The translations under genes and the position numbers were made by a program. DNA of 64,000 nucleotides from Streptomyces sp. CB02959. GTDB taxonomy: Bacteria; Actinomycetota; Actinomycetes; Streptomycetales; Streptomycetaceae. How positions within the stretch are numbered: position 1 is the first letter of the stretch; the number at the start of each line of letters is the position of its first letter. Below the pieces are notes generated by a model, which saw only the letters and a program-made list of their open reading frames with translations, ran no database searches and was not told the DNA's origin. Location of the stretch: contig NZ_NNBP01000012.1 in NCBI RefSeq assembly GCF_002803155.1, positions 1 to 64,000 on the forward strand, given 5' to 3'. Below, in pieces: positions 41,719-51,454 of this stretch.

Positions 41719-44334
41719 GTGCCAGGTGAGAATCTGTCCCGGGAAGAGGCACGTGAGCGGGGGCAACTGCTGACGGTCGACGGCTATGACGTGGCGCTGG
41801 ACGTCCGCTCAGCGGTCGCCCGGGGCGCGGACGCGGCCACCTTCCGCTCCCGGACGACGATCCGCTTCCGGTGCGCCGAGCCCGGCGCGGCGAGTTTCGC
41901 GGACCTCCTGGCGCCCTCGGTCGGCACGGTCACCCTCAACGGCCGGGAGCTGGACCCGGCCGAGGTCTTCGACGGCACCCGGATCGCGCTGGCCGACCTG
42001 GCCGCCGAGAACACCCTGGTCGTCGACGCGCAGTGCGCCTACAGCCGCACCGGCGAGGGCCTGCACCGCTTCGTCGACCCCGAGGACGGCGCGGTCTACC
42101 TCTACACCCAGTACGAGCCCGCCGACGCGCGCCGGGTCTTCGCCAACTTCGAACAGCCGGACCTGAAGGCCCCGTTCACCTTCGAGGTGACCGCGCCCGA
42201 GGGCTGGCTGGTGCTCGGCAACGGCGCCCAGGAGGGCCCCGCCGAGGCGGGCCGGCACCGCTTCGCGACCACCAAGCCGATCTCGACGTACATCACCGCC
42301 GTGGTCGCCGGGCCGTACCACTACGTCACCGACACCTACCGCCGCACCTTCGAGGACGGCACCGAGCTGACGGTCCCCCTCGGCGCGCTCTGCCGCAAGG
42401 GGCTGGCCCGGCACTTCGACGCGGACGACGTCTTCACCGTCACCAAGCAGGGCCTGGACTTCTTCCACGACCACTTCGACTTCCCGTACCCGTTCGGGAA
42501 GTACGACCAGGCGTTCGTGCCGGAGTACAACCTCGGCGCGATGGAGAACCCCGGCTGCGTCACCTTCCGCGAGGAGTTCATCTTCCGCGGCAAGGTCACC
42601 GAGGCGTCCTACGAGCGCCGGGCCAACGTCATCCTGCACGAGATGGCGCACATGTGGTTCGGCGACCTGGTCACCATGCACTGGTGGGACGACCTGTGGC
42701 TGAAGGAGTCCTACGCGGACTTCATGGGCAGCTTCGCGCAGGTGGGCGCGACCCGCTTCACGGACGGCTGGATCACCTTCGCCAACCGCCGCAAGTCCTG
42801 GGCGTACCGCGCCGACCAGCTGCCCTCCACCCACCCGATCACCGCCGACATCCGGGACCTGGAGGACGCCAAGCTCAACTTCGACGGCATCACCTACGCC
42901 AAGGGCGCCAGCGTCCTCAAGCAGCTGGTGGCGTACGTCGGCCAGGACGCGTTCCTGGAGGGCGCCCGGCGCTACTTCAAGCGGCACGCCTACGGCAACA
43001 CCCGGCTGGCGGACCTGCTGACGGTGCTGGAGGAGACCTCGGGGCGGGACCTGGCGGCCTGGTCGCGCGCCTGGCTGGAGACGGCCGGCGTCAACTCCCT
43101 CACGCCGCAGGTCACCTATGACGCGCAGGACCGGATCACCGAGCTGAGCATCCTCCAGGAGGCGGCGCTCCCCGTTCATCAGCCGGCTCCGCCGACGGGC
43201 ACGCCGGAGCTGCGGCCGCACCGGGTCGCGGTGGGCCTCTACCGCCGGCTGGACGCCGACTCGGCGCTGGTCCGCTACGCCCGCGCCGAGGTGGACGTGG
43301 CCGGGCCGCGGACCGCGGTGCCGGAGCTGGCCGGGATCGAGCGGCCGGAGCTGATCCTGGTCAACGACGAGGACCTGACGTACTGCAAGACCCGGTTCGA
43401 CGAGGGATCGCTGGCCACCCTGCGGGCCCGGCTCGGCGACCTGACCGACCCGATGGCGCGGGCGCTGTGCTGGGCCGCGGTGTGGGGGCTGACCCGGGAC
43501 GGGCTGATGCCGGCCCGCGACTTCCTGGAGCTGGTGCGGCGGTTCGCCGGCGCGGAGACCGTCGTCGGGGTGCTCCAGTCGGTGCTCGGCCAGGCCGAGG
43601 CGGCGCTGGAGCACTACGTCGCGCCGGAGTACCGCGAGCGGGCCACCCGCGAGCTGTCCGAGGGCGCGCTGCGCGAACTGCGGCTGGCCGAGCCGGGCAG
43701 CGGCCACCAGCTGAGCTGGGCCCGGCACTTCGCGGCGGTGGCCACCACCCCGGCCGACCTCCAGCTGCTCCGGGGGCTGCTGGACGGCACCGCGAAGATC
43801 GACGGGCTGGCGGTGGACCAGGAGCTGCGCTGGGCGTTCCTGCTGCCGCTGGCCGCGCACGGGGCCGCCGACGAGGCGGCGATCGGCGCCGAACTGGCCC
43901 GCGACGACACCGCGTCCGGCAAGCGCCACCAGGTGCGCTGCCTGGCCGCCCGCCCCTCGGCCGAGGTCAAGGCGGCCGCCTGGGCGGACGTGGTGGACTC
44001 CGACGCGCTCTCCAACGCCCTGGTCGAGGCGACCCTCAGCGGCTTCGCGCAACCCTCGCAGCGGGAGCTGCTGGTGCCGTACGCGCCGCGCTACTTCGCC
44101 GTGATCGAGCGGATCTGGCGGGAGCGGTCCATCGAGATCGGGATGTCCGTGGTGCGCGGGCTGTTCCCGTCCTGGCAGGTGGACCGGGCCTCGCTGGAGG
44201 CGGCGGACGCCTGGCTGGCGGAGCGCCCGGAGGCCGCGCCCGCACTGCGCCGGCTGGTGCGGGAGGAGCGGGACGACCTGGCGCGGGCGCTGCGCGCACA
44301 GGCTTGTGACGAGGCGGCCGGCGCCAGGCCGTAA
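41719..44334 (+). CDS. pepN: M1 family aminopeptidase N (copy 1)
   Basis: An 871-residue zinc aminopeptidase. The exopeptidase motif is GAMENPG (about residue 273), and the zinc site is H307-EMA-H311 (ILHEMAHMWFGDLV) with the downstream Glu in WLKESYADF. Pro follows GAMEN in this copy, where copy 2 has Ala. ERAP1-like C-terminal helical domain follows. The GTG at 41719 has GAGGGAGG about 7 bases upstream. Cytosolic: no signal peptide. It processes N-terminal residues from peptides released by proteases such as ClpP. Confidence 0.94.
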   Translation: MPGENLSREEARERGQLLTVDGYDVALDVRSAVARGADAATFRSRTTIRFRCAEPGAASFADLLAPSVGTVTLNGRELDPAEVFDGTRIALADLAAENTLVVDAQCAYSRTGEGLHRFVDPEDGAVYLYTQYEPADARRVFANFEQPDLKAPFTFEVTAPEGWLVLGNGAQEGPAEAGRHRFATTKPISTYITAVVAGPYHYVTDTYRRTFEDGTELTVPLGALCRKGLARHFDADDVFTVTKQGLDFFHDHFDFPYPFGKYDQAFVPEYNLGAMENPGCVTFREEFIFRGKVTEASYERRANVILHEMAHMWFGDLVTMHWWDDLWLKESYADFMGSFAQVGATRFTDGWITFANRRKSWAYRADQLPSTHPITADIRDLEDAKLNFDGITYAKGASVLKQLVAYVGQDAFLEGARRYFKRHAYGNTRLADLLTVLEETSGRDLAAWSRAWLETAGVNSLTPQVTYDAQDRITELSILQEAALPVHQPAPPTGTPELRPHRVAVGLYRRLDADSALVRYARAEVDVAGPRTAVPELAGIERPELILVNDEDLTYCKTRFDEGSLATLRARLGDLTDPMARALCWAAVWGLTRDGLMPARDFLELVRRFAGAETVVGVLQSVLGQAEAALEHYVAPEYRERATRELSEGALRELRLAEPGSGHQLSWARHFAAVATTPADLQLLRGLLDGTAKIDGLAVDQELRWAFLLPLAAHGAADEAAIGAELARDDTASGKRHQVRCLAARPSAEVKAAAWADVVDSDALSNALVEATLSGFAQPSQRELLVPYAPRYFAVIERIWRERSIEIGMSVVRGLFPSWQVDRASLEAADAWLAERPEAAPALRRLVREERDDLARALRAQACDEAAGARP

Positions 44335-44458
44335 CCCGGCCCGCGACCAGTAGTCATCGGCCGTCGAACGCCCGTACTTGAGGGCGGGATTGTCCCGCTT
44401 GTGACACAGGCGGGTAACAGCGGTTAGGGGGCGGAGCGGGGCCGGGAATCTGCCGGGC

Positions 44459-45484
44459 ATGAACCACGACACCCCGCTCTCCCCGCTCCCCCTCCACCAC
44501 CTCGCCGACGGCCGGTGCCCGGTGCTGACGACCCATCAACTGCGGGCGTACGGTGTGCCGCCCGCCGAGGTCACCGAGCGCTGCCGGCCGGGCGGCCCCT
44601 GGCAGCAGCTGCTGCCCGGCGTCCACCTGCTCCACCAGGGGCCGCCCACCAGCGAGGAGCGGCTGCACGCCGCGCTGCTCTACGCCCGCCACCGCGGTCC
44701 GGCCGTGCCGACCCAGCCCCGGACCGCGGAAGCCGGCCGGGAACCGATGGTCACCGGACTGGCGGCGCTCGCCCTGCACGGCTTCGTCGCCGCTCCCCCG
44801 CTGCTCTCCCTGGACCGCATCGACGTACTGGTGGCGCGCACCCGGCGGCTGCGCCCGGCGGGCTTCGCGGGGATCGTCCGGGGCGCCGACCTGCCGGCCC
44901 CGCAGGACGTCACCGGGGTGCCCACCGCCCCCGTCCCGCGGGCACTGGCGGACGCGGTGGCCGGCCTCACGGACGGGACCCTGGTGCGCCGGCTGCTGAC
45001 CGAGGCGGTGCGCGGCGGGCACTGCGAGGCGGCCGCGGTGGTGCGGGAGCTGAGCCGGGCCCGGCTGCTGACCCGACCGCACGTGGTGGACGCGGTCGAC
45101 GCCCTGATGGCCGAGGGCCGAGCCCTGGCCGAGCAGCGGCTCTACGACATGGTGCGCGCCTACGGGCTGCCCGACCCGCTGTGGAACGTCGACCTGCGGC
45201 TGCCGGGCGGCCCGTACCTGGGCGGGGTGGACGCGTACTGGCCGGAGTACGGCGTGGCCGTGGAGATCGACACCCGCACCCCGCGCCCGTCCGACCACGG
45301 CCGTGCCGACGCGCCCCGGGACGAGCACCGGGAGCACCTGGAGCGGCTCGGCATCACCCTCGTCCGGTGCCGGCCGCGGACCCTGCGGGAGGCCCCGGAG
45401 CAGCAGGCCACGGTGGTGCGGACGGCGCTGATGGCGGCGGCGGACCGGGAGCCGACGCACTACGTGGTGATCCTCCCGCACTGA
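44459..45484 (+). CDS. AbiEi-like N-terminus with nuclease-fold C-terminus (DUF559-like)
   Basis: A 341-residue protein. The first 60 residues resemble the AbiEi antitoxin winged helix (TTHQLRAYGVPPAEVTERC, WQQLLPGVHLLH). The middle is a variable alpha/beta part (ITGLAALALHGF-type). The last 90 residues resemble DUF559/VSR-type PD-(D/E)xK folds: VDAYWPEYGVAVEIDTR gives a possible D...E-x-D, then ERLGITLVRCRPRTL. This architecture is common in actinobacteria, usually without a recognisable toxin, and none is adjacent here. TTGTGA near 44399 and GTTAGG near 44423 could be its promoter. Function unknown. Confidence 0.75.
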   Translation: MNHDTPLSPLPLHHLADGRCPVLTTHQLRAYGVPPAEVTERCRPGGPWQQLLPGVHLLHQGPPTSEERLHAALLYARHRGPAVPTQPRTAEAGREPMVTGLAALALHGFVAAPPLLSLDRIDVLVARTRRLRPAGFAGIVRGADLPAPQDVTGVPTAPVPRALADAVAGLTDGTLVRRLLTEAVRGGHCEAAAVVRELSRARLLTRPHVVDAVDALMAEGRALAEQRLYDMVRAYGLPDPLWNVDLRLPGGPYLGGVDAYWPEYGVAVEIDTRTPRPSDHGRADAPRDEHREHLERLGITLVRCRPRTLREAPEQQATVVRTALMAAADREPTHYVVILPH

Positions 45485-45687
45485 CCGCACCGGTATCGGC
45501 ACCGGGCGTGACGGTCCGCGACCAGCGGACACGCTCCGTGGGCAACCATGCGGCCCGCACCTCCATCTATTGGAATGGATTGGACAAGGCGACGGGTCTC
45601 ACACACATGATGGGAGCGCCACTGAGCAGGTGTTCCAGCAGACACCCGGAGCCGGGCCAGCGGGCCAGGTCAGAAAGAAGGAGTCCC

Positions 45688-46719
45688 ATGAGGATCGGTA
45701 TCGTCGGAGCGACCGGACAGGTCGGCAGCGTGATGCGGCGCATTCTCGCCGAGCGCAACTTCCCGGTCGAGCAGCTGCGGCTGTTCGCTTCGGCCCGGTC
45801 CGCCGGACGGACGCTGCCCTGGCAGGACACCGAGATCACGATCGAGGACGCGGCCACCGCGGACTACTCCGGTCTGGACATCGTGCTCTTCTCGGCCGGT
45901 GGCGCCACCTCCAAGGCGCTGGCGGAGAAGGTCGCCGCCGCCGGCCCGGTCGTGATCGACAACTCCTCGGCCTGGCGCCGTGACCCGCAGGTCCCGCTGG
46001 TGGTCGCCGAGGTCAACCCGCAGGCCATCACCGAACGGCCCAAGGGCATCATCGCCAACCCGAACTGCACGACCATGGCCGCCATGCCGGTGCTGCGCCC
46101 GCTGCACGAGGAGGCCGGACTGGTCTCCCTGGTCGTCGCCACCTACCAGGCGGTATCCGGCAGCGGCCTGGCCGGCGTCGCCGAGCTGGACGGACAGGCC
46201 CGCAAGGTCATCGAGCAGGACGCCACCAAGCTGACGCACGACGGCGCGGCGGTGGAGTTCCCGAACCCGGAGACCTACGTCCGCCCGATCGCCTTCAACG
46301 TCCTGCCGATGGCCGGCTCGATCGTCGACGACGGGCTGAACGAGACCGACGAGGAGCAGAAGCTCCGCAACGAGAGCCGCAAGATCCTGGACATCCCGGA
46401 GCTGAAGGTGTCCGGCACCTGCGTCCGCGTCCCGGTCTTCACCGGCCACTCCCTCCAGGTCAACGCCCGCTTCGCGCGTCCCCTCTCCCCCGAGCGCGCC
46501 CAGGAGCTGCTGGCCGGCGCCCCCGGCGTCGCGCTCTCCGACGTCCCCACCCCGCTCCAGGCCGCCGGCCAGGACGCCTCCTTCGTGGGCCGGATCCGCC
46601 GCGACGAGACCGCCGACAACGGCCTGGCGCTGTTCGTCTCCAACGACAACCTCCGCAAGGGCGCGGCGCTCAACGCCGTCCAGATCGCCGAGCTGGTCGC
46701 CGCCGAGCTGCGCGGCTGA
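45688..46719 (+). CDS. asd: Aspartate-semialdehyde dehydrogenase
   Basis: A 343-residue NADP-dependent enzyme reducing aspartyl phosphate to aspartate semialdehyde, entry to Lys/DAP, Thr, Met and Ile synthesis. It shows the Rossmann motif GIVGATGQVGSVMRRIL, the catalytic cysteine in IANPNCTTMAAMPVL, and the active-site FTGHSLQVNARF. ATG at 45688 follows AAGGAG by 6 bases. No lysC is adjacent. Two ATTGGA repeats ten bases apart (45569-45584) and a TTGGAC at 45580 in the 203-base leader may belong to its promoter. Confidence 0.96.
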   Translation: MRIGIVGATGQVGSVMRRILAERNFPVEQLRLFASARSAGRTLPWQDTEITIEDAATADYSGLDIVLFSAGGATSKALAEKVAAAGPVVIDNSSAWRRDPQVPLVVAEVNPQAITERPKGIIANPNCTTMAAMPVLRPLHEEAGLVSLVVATYQAVSGSGLAGVAELDGQARKVIEQDATKLTHDGAAVEFPNPETYVRPIAFNVLPMAGSIVDDGLNETDEEQKLRNESRKILDIPELKVSGTCVRVPVFTGHSLQVNARFARPLSPERAQELLAGAPGVALSDVPTPLQAAGQDASFVGRIRRDETADNGLALFVSNDNLRKGAALNAVQIAELVAAELRG

Positions 46720-46739
46720 CCCGCCCCGCACCCGGCGCA

Positions 46740-46788
46740 GCGCGGCCGGTGCCGGTACGGATCCGCTCCGTACCGGCACCGGCCGCGC
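46740..46788. terminator. Strong terminator between asd and DUF1203 gene
   Basis: A perfect 21-bp stem (46740-46760 with 46768-46788), seven-base loop, between convergent genes. Confidence 0.9.
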
Positions 46789-46810
46789 GCTTTCGGCGCC
46801 CCTTCCCCCG

Positions 46811-47332
46811 TCAGGGGCGCCGCACCTCGTACAGGAAGCAGCCGTACTCCACCGCCCGGACGTGGACGAGCGCCACCTCCGGGTCGGCGAACGCCTCGTC
46901 GAAGGCCGCCTCGAAGCCGGCCGTGGCGCCCTCGGGGATCTCGAAGCACCGCCCGCCGGCGATCCGGCCCTGCCGGTCGTAGCGCCGCAGGGTCCGCAGC
47001 GCCCCGGCGCGGTCGTGGGGGTAGCCGTCGGCCGCCGGGTCCGGTCCCGGGCACGCGTCGGCGTGGATGAACACCGGCCCCTGCTCGTCGTAGGCCCCGG
47101 GGGCGGCGCCGGCCTCCGCCGCCCAGCGGCGCAGCGGCGCGTAGGACACCAGGGCCACCCGCTCGCCCTCCTCGATGGCCCGCAGGCAGCAGCGCAGCGG
47201 GCTGCCGACGCAGTCCACCGGTATTCCGTCCGCGCGGGCGGGGTACGGCTCCATCGGCCGGCCGGCGTCGTCGGTGCCGCGCAGCTCTTCGAGAGTGGCG
47301 GCCGGAATGGGAAGCGGTGCGTACGTGGTCAT
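46811..47332 (-). CDS. DUF1203 domain-containing protein
   Basis: A 173-residue single-domain protein of the DUF1203 family. The visible family pattern is PYPARADGIPVDCVGSPLRCCLRAIEEGE, VALVSYAPLRRW, GPVFIHADAC and YDRQGRIAGG. Its four cysteines in the first and middle parts may matter, but no activity is known for the family. It starts at the ATG at 47330-47332. It is convergent with asd and divergent from pepN copy 2. Confidence 0.88.
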   Translation of the reverse strand: MTTYAPLPIPAATLEELRGTDDAGRPMEPYPARADGIPVDCVGSPLRCCLRAIEEGERVALVSYAPLRRWAAEAGAAPGAYDEQGPVFIHADACPGPDPAADGYPHDRAGALRTLRRYDRQGRIAGGRCFEIPEGATAGFEAAFDEAFADPEVALVHVRAVEYGCFLYEVRRP

Positions 47333-47460
47333 GCGGCCAGCCTGGGCGATCCGCGGCCGGTCCGCTGGCGGGATCCGGACGTCGTCCTGCGCGCGGCGGT
47401 GCCGTGGAAGGATGGTCGGACGATGCGCTGACGGATTGTGATGGATAAGGAGAGCGACGG

Positions 47461-50046
47461 GTGCCTGGTACGAATCTGACCCGGGAAGAGGCCCAGGAGC
47501 GGGCGCGACTGCTGACCGTGGACGCGTACGACATCGAGCTGGACCTGAGCGGGGCGCAGGACGGAGGCACGTTCCGGTCGGTGACGACGGTCCGGTTCGA
47601 CGTCGCCGGCGAGGACGGCGCGGAGTCGTTCATCGACCTGGTCGCGCCGACCGTGCACGAGGTGGTGCTCAACGGCACGGCGCTCGACGCGGCGGCGGTG
47701 TTCCAGGACTCGCGGATCGCGCTGGCCGGGCTGCGTCAGGGCCGCAACGAGCTGCGGGTGGTAGCCGACTGCGGGTACACCAACAGCGGCGAGGGGCTGC
47801 ACCGGTTCGTCGACCCGGTGGACCAGCAGGCTTATCTCTACACGCAGTTCGAGGTGCCGGACGCCCGGCGGGTGTTCGCCAGTTTCGAGCAGCCGGACCT
47901 GAAGGCCACGTTCCGGTTCACCGTGACGGCGCCCCGGGGCTGGACGGTGATCTCGAACTCGCCGACGCCGGAGCCGGGCGGCGCGGACGGCACGGTGTGG
48001 GAGTTCGCGCCCACGCCGCGGATCTCCACGTACATCACGGCGCTGATCGCCGGCCCGTACCACAGCGTGCACAGCACCTGGGACGGCGCCGACGGCCGGT
48101 CGGTGCCGCTGGGGATCTACTGCCGGCCGTCGCTGGCCGAGCACCTGGACGCCGAGGAGATCTTCGAGGTCACCCGGCAGGGCTTCGACTGGTTCCAGGA
48201 GAAGTTCGACTACGCCTACCCGTTCGCCAAGTACGACCAGCTCTTCGTGCCGGAGTTCAACGCCGGGGCGATGGAGAACGCCGGCGCGGTCACCATCCGC
48301 GACCAGTACGTCTTCCGCTCGAAGGTGACGGACGCGGCCTACGAGGTGCGTGCCGAGACGATCCTGCACGAGCTGGCGCACATGTGGTTCGGCGACCTGG
48401 TCACCATGGAGTGGTGGAACGACCTCTGGCTGAACGAGTCGTTCGCGACCTACACCTCGATCGCCTGCCAGGCGTACGCGCCGGGCAGCAAGTGGCCGCA
48501 CTCCTGGACCACGTTCGCCAACTCCATGAAGACCTGGGCCTACCGGCAGGACCAGCTGCCGTCCACCCACCCGATCATGGCGGAGATCCGCGACCTGGAC
48601 GACGTCCTGGTCAACTTCGACGGCATCACCTACGCCAAGGGCGCCAGCGTCCTCAAGCAGCTGGTGGCGTACGTCGGCATGGACGAGTTCTTCAAGGGCG
48701 TGCAGGCGTACTTCAAGGCGCACGCGTTCGGCAACACCCGGCTGAGCGACCTGCTCGGGGCGCTGGAGGAGACCAGCGGCCGGGACCTCGCGACCTGGTC
48801 GAAGAAGTGGCTGCAGACGGCCGGCATCAACATCCTGCGGCCGGAGATCGAGGTGGCGGAGGACGGCACCGTCACCGCGTTCGCGGTGCGCCAGGAAGCG
48901 CCGGCGCTGCCGGCCGGGGCGACCGGTGAGCCCGTCCTGCGGCCGCACCGGATCGGCATCGGCTACTACGACCTGAAGGACGGCAAGCTGGTCCGCACCG
49001 GCGGCGTCGAACTGGACGTGGACGGCGAGCGGACCGAGGTGCCGTTCCCGGCGGGCTTCCGCCGGCCGGACGTGATCCTGCTCAACGACGGCGACCTGTC
49101 GTACGCCAAGGTGCGGCTGGACGAGCAGTCGCTGAAGGTCGTCACCGAGCACCTCGGGGACTTCACCGAGTCGCTGCCGCGGGCGCTGTCGTGGGCCTCG
49201 GCCTGGGACATGACCCGGGACGGCGAACTGCCCGCCCGCGACTACCTCGCGCTGGTGCTCTCCGGCATCGGCAAGGAGACCGACATCGGCGTGGTCCAGT
49301 CGCTGCACCGCCAGGTGAAGCTGGCGCTGGACCTGTACGCGGCGCCGGAGTGGCGCGGACGCGGCCTGGCCACCTGGACCGAGGCGGCGCTGGCGCACCT
49401 GCGGGCGGCCGCGCCGGGCAGCGACCACCAGCTGGCGTGGGCCCGGGCGTTCGCCGCTTCGGCCCGCACCGGCGACCAGCTGGACCTGCTCCAGGGCCTG
49501 CTGGACGGCACCGAGGAGATCCCCGGGCTGGCGGTCGACACCGAGCTGCGCTGGGCGCTGCTGGAGCGGCTGGCGGCCACCGGCCGGGCGGACGAGCCGG
49601 CGATCGCCGCCGAGCTGAAGCGGGACGCGACCTCGGCGGGCGAGCGGCACGCGGCGACGGCACGCGCGGCGCGGCCCACCGCGGCGGCGAAGGCCGAGGC
49701 GTGGGCCTCGGTCGTGGAGTCCGACGAGCTCCCCAACGCCGTGCAGGAGGCCGTCATCGGCGGCTTCGTCCAGCCCGACCAGCGGGAGCTGCTGGCGCCC
49801 TACACCGCGAAGTACTTCGAGGCGGTCAAGGACGTCTGGGACAACCGCAGCCACGAGATGGCACAGCAGGTCGTGGTGGGCCACTACCCGGCCCTCCAGG
49901 TCTCCCAGGAGACCCTGGACGCCACCGACGCCTGGCTGGCGCAGGCCGACCCGAGCCCGGCCCTGCGCCGCCTGGTGACGGAGTCCCGGGCCGGCGTCGA
50001 GCGGGCCCTGAAGGCCCGCGCGGCGGACGCGGCCGCCGAGGCCTGA
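47461..50046 (+). CDS. pepN: M1 family aminopeptidase N (copy 2)
   Basis: An 861-residue aminopeptidase N. GAMENAG lies at about residue 269, and the zinc site is H303-ELA-H307 (ILHELAHMWFGDLV) with Glu in WLNESFATYTS. This copy matches the canonical Streptomyces PepN more closely than copy 1 (GAMENAG, WNDLWLNESFATY). The GTG at 47461 has AAGGAG about 8 bases upstream, and the opening PGTNLTREEA parallels copy 1 (PGENLSREEA), so the two are gene duplicates. It ends at a strong hairpin. Confidence 0.95.
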   Translation: MPGTNLTREEAQERARLLTVDAYDIELDLSGAQDGGTFRSVTTVRFDVAGEDGAESFIDLVAPTVHEVVLNGTALDAAAVFQDSRIALAGLRQGRNELRVVADCGYTNSGEGLHRFVDPVDQQAYLYTQFEVPDARRVFASFEQPDLKATFRFTVTAPRGWTVISNSPTPEPGGADGTVWEFAPTPRISTYITALIAGPYHSVHSTWDGADGRSVPLGIYCRPSLAEHLDAEEIFEVTRQGFDWFQEKFDYAYPFAKYDQLFVPEFNAGAMENAGAVTIRDQYVFRSKVTDAAYEVRAETILHELAHMWFGDLVTMEWWNDLWLNESFATYTSIACQAYAPGSKWPHSWTTFANSMKTWAYRQDQLPSTHPIMAEIRDLDDVLVNFDGITYAKGASVLKQLVAYVGMDEFFKGVQAYFKAHAFGNTRLSDLLGALEETSGRDLATWSKKWLQTAGINILRPEIEVAEDGTVTAFAVRQEAPALPAGATGEPVLRPHRIGIGYYDLKDGKLVRTGGVELDVDGERTEVPFPAGFRRPDVILLNDGDLSYAKVRLDEQSLKVVTEHLGDFTESLPRALSWASAWDMTRDGELPARDYLALVLSGIGKETDIGVVQSLHRQVKLALDLYAAPEWRGRGLATWTEAALAHLRAAAPGSDHQLAWARAFAASARTGDQLDLLQGLLDGTEEIPGLAVDTELRWALLERLAATGRADEPAIAAELKRDATSAGERHAATARAARPTAAAKAEAWASVVESDELPNAVQEAVIGGFVQPDQRELLAPYTAKYFEAVKDVWDNRSHEMAQQVVVGHYPALQVSQETLDATDAWLAQADPSPALRRLVTESRAGVERALKARAADAAAEA

Positions 50047-50068
50047 CCGGCTCGCGCGGTACGGACAC

Positions 50069-50107
50069 GGGCGTGCCCCGGAACCGAATCGGTTCCGGGG
50101 CACGCCC
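50069..50107 (+). terminator. Terminator of pepN copy 2
   Basis: A perfect 17-bp stem (50069-50085 with 50091-50107) with a five-base loop, 22 bases past the stop. Confidence 0.85.
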
Positions 50108-50224
50108 CGTTCCGCGGGTGCGGACGCGGGGTGGAGTCGCCCGGCGGACGGGGCGTCAGGAGCGTGGCCGTCCGCCGGGCGGGTCGTGGGGCTCCCCGCT
50201 CTGCACGAGCCTGCGGGAGCGCAG

Positions 50225-50255
50225 CCGGGCCCCGTCCCCCTCCTACGGGGCCCGG
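50225..50255 (-). terminator. Probable terminator of allantoicase gene
   Basis: An 11-bp stem (50225-50235 with 50245-50255) and 9-base loop lies 14 bases beyond the stop of the allantoicase gene. Confidence 0.6.
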
Positions 50256-50268
50256 CGGGACCGGTGGG

Positions 50269-51414
50269 TCAGCCGCTCAACTCGTCGAAGCGGCGGACCA
50301 GTTCGGCCCGGCCGGCCTCGGTGAGGTCGCCGTGCACCCGCATCCGGGCCAGGCCGCCGTCGGGGTAGACGTCCAGGCGGACGTGGGTGGCGGTGACCCG
50401 GCGGGGCAGCACGAAGCGGTGCGGGGTGTCGGGCTGGAGCTTGGTCTTGGGCAGGATCTCGAACCACGAGGACGCGTCGTCCGGGTTCCCGTCGCAGCCC
50501 GAGAGCCGGGCCCAGCCGGCCGAGTTGCCCTTGAGGTAGGCGGTGTCGATCTCGACGGCGCGGACCTCGCCCTGCGCGGCGAGCTTGAACCGCACCCAGT
50601 CGTTGGTGCCCCGCACCCGGCGGCGGCGGTTCTCCCAGCCGTCGTCCATCTTGCGCGACAGGTCGGGCTGGATGATCTGGGTGGGCGAGGAGTAGAAGCG
50701 GTCCGAGGCGTCCTCGACGGTGCCGCCGTGCATCACCGAGGCCAGGTCGAGGGTGCCCAGGACGTCCAGCCACTCCGGGTCGGGGACCACCTCGCCGTAG
50801 ACCCGGAGGCGGGCTATGCCGCCGTCGGGGTGCTGCTTGAGGCGGAGGTGGGTGAAGCGGCGCTCGGCGGTGACCTCGAAGCCGTTGGCGGCGTGGCCGC
50901 GTACGGGGGTGCGGGGGACCAGCTCCTCCCACTTCACGTCGTCGGCGAGCAGGGCCTCGGGGCTGGGGCTGCCGGGCAGCGCGGTGGCCTCGACGGTGAC
51001 CTGCTGCGGGTAGTTGCCGCGGAAGTGGGCGGTGTCGACGATGACGCCGCGGATCACGCCGGGGGCGGCGAGGCGGATCAGCGCCCAGTCGTGCTCGTCC
51101 TCGGTGGGGAAGGGATGGTCGCCGTCGGCGCCCCGGCGGCGCCGGGTCTCCCAGCCGTCCATGATCTTGCCCTTGTGGCCGAAGTGCTCGGGGTCGAAGA
51201 CCGCCGGGTTCGACTTCAGCAGGTTCTCCCGCTCGGCGAAGAACTCGTCGTTGGCGGCGATCACACCGGCGCCGAAGCGGCGGTCGGCCAGGTCGACGAG
51301 CGAGGTGAAGGAGAAGTCACCGCCGCGGTAGTCGGCGTACGGGTCGCCGCCGGCGTACGGCTGGGCGTCGTTGGCGTGCGGATCGGTGGAATCGGCGGCC
51401 GGGGTGGCGGACAT
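50269..51414 (-). CDS. alc: Allantoicase
   Basis: A 381-residue enzyme that splits allantoate to ureidoglycolate and urea in purine breakdown. It contains two similar jelly-roll (F5/8-like) halves, each with a DGWE-type motif: GKIMDGWETRRRR near residue 85 and RKMDDGWENRRRR near 260, plus two copies of VDTAHFRGNYP / IDTAYLKGNSAG. The ATG at 51412-51414 (MSATPAAD) has GAAGGGAA upstream. The frame is open 15 codons further. The usual partner allB is not next to it. Upstream lies a 70-bp module also found before the DMT transporter, suggesting control by the adjacent LysR protein. Confidence 0.95.
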   Translation of the reverse strand: MSATPAADSTDPHANDAQPYAGGDPYADYRGGDFSFTSLVDLADRRFGAGVIAANDEFFAERENLLKSNPAVFDPEHFGHKGKIMDGWETRRRRGADGDHPFPTEDEHDWALIRLAAPGVIRGVIVDTAHFRGNYPQQVTVEATALPGSPSPEALLADDVKWEELVPRTPVRGHAANGFEVTAERRFTHLRLKQHPDGGIARLRVYGEVVPDPEWLDVLGTLDLASVMHGGTVEDASDRFYSSPTQIIQPDLSRKMDDGWENRRRRVRGTNDWVRFKLAAQGEVRAVEIDTAYLKGNSAGWARLSGCDGNPDDASSWFEILPKTKLQPDTPHRFVLPRRVTATHVRLDVYPDGGLARMRVHGDLTEAGRAELVRRFDELSG

Positions 51415-51454
51415 GCGTTTCCCTTCTGCTCCTGTGTGCGGTGCTGGGGACCGG

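Noticed and set aside
45571..45600. A SigR-like promoter (GGAAT ... GTT) upstream of asd
   Set aside because: GGAAT is present at 45572-45576 but the bases after an 18-base spacer are not GTT.
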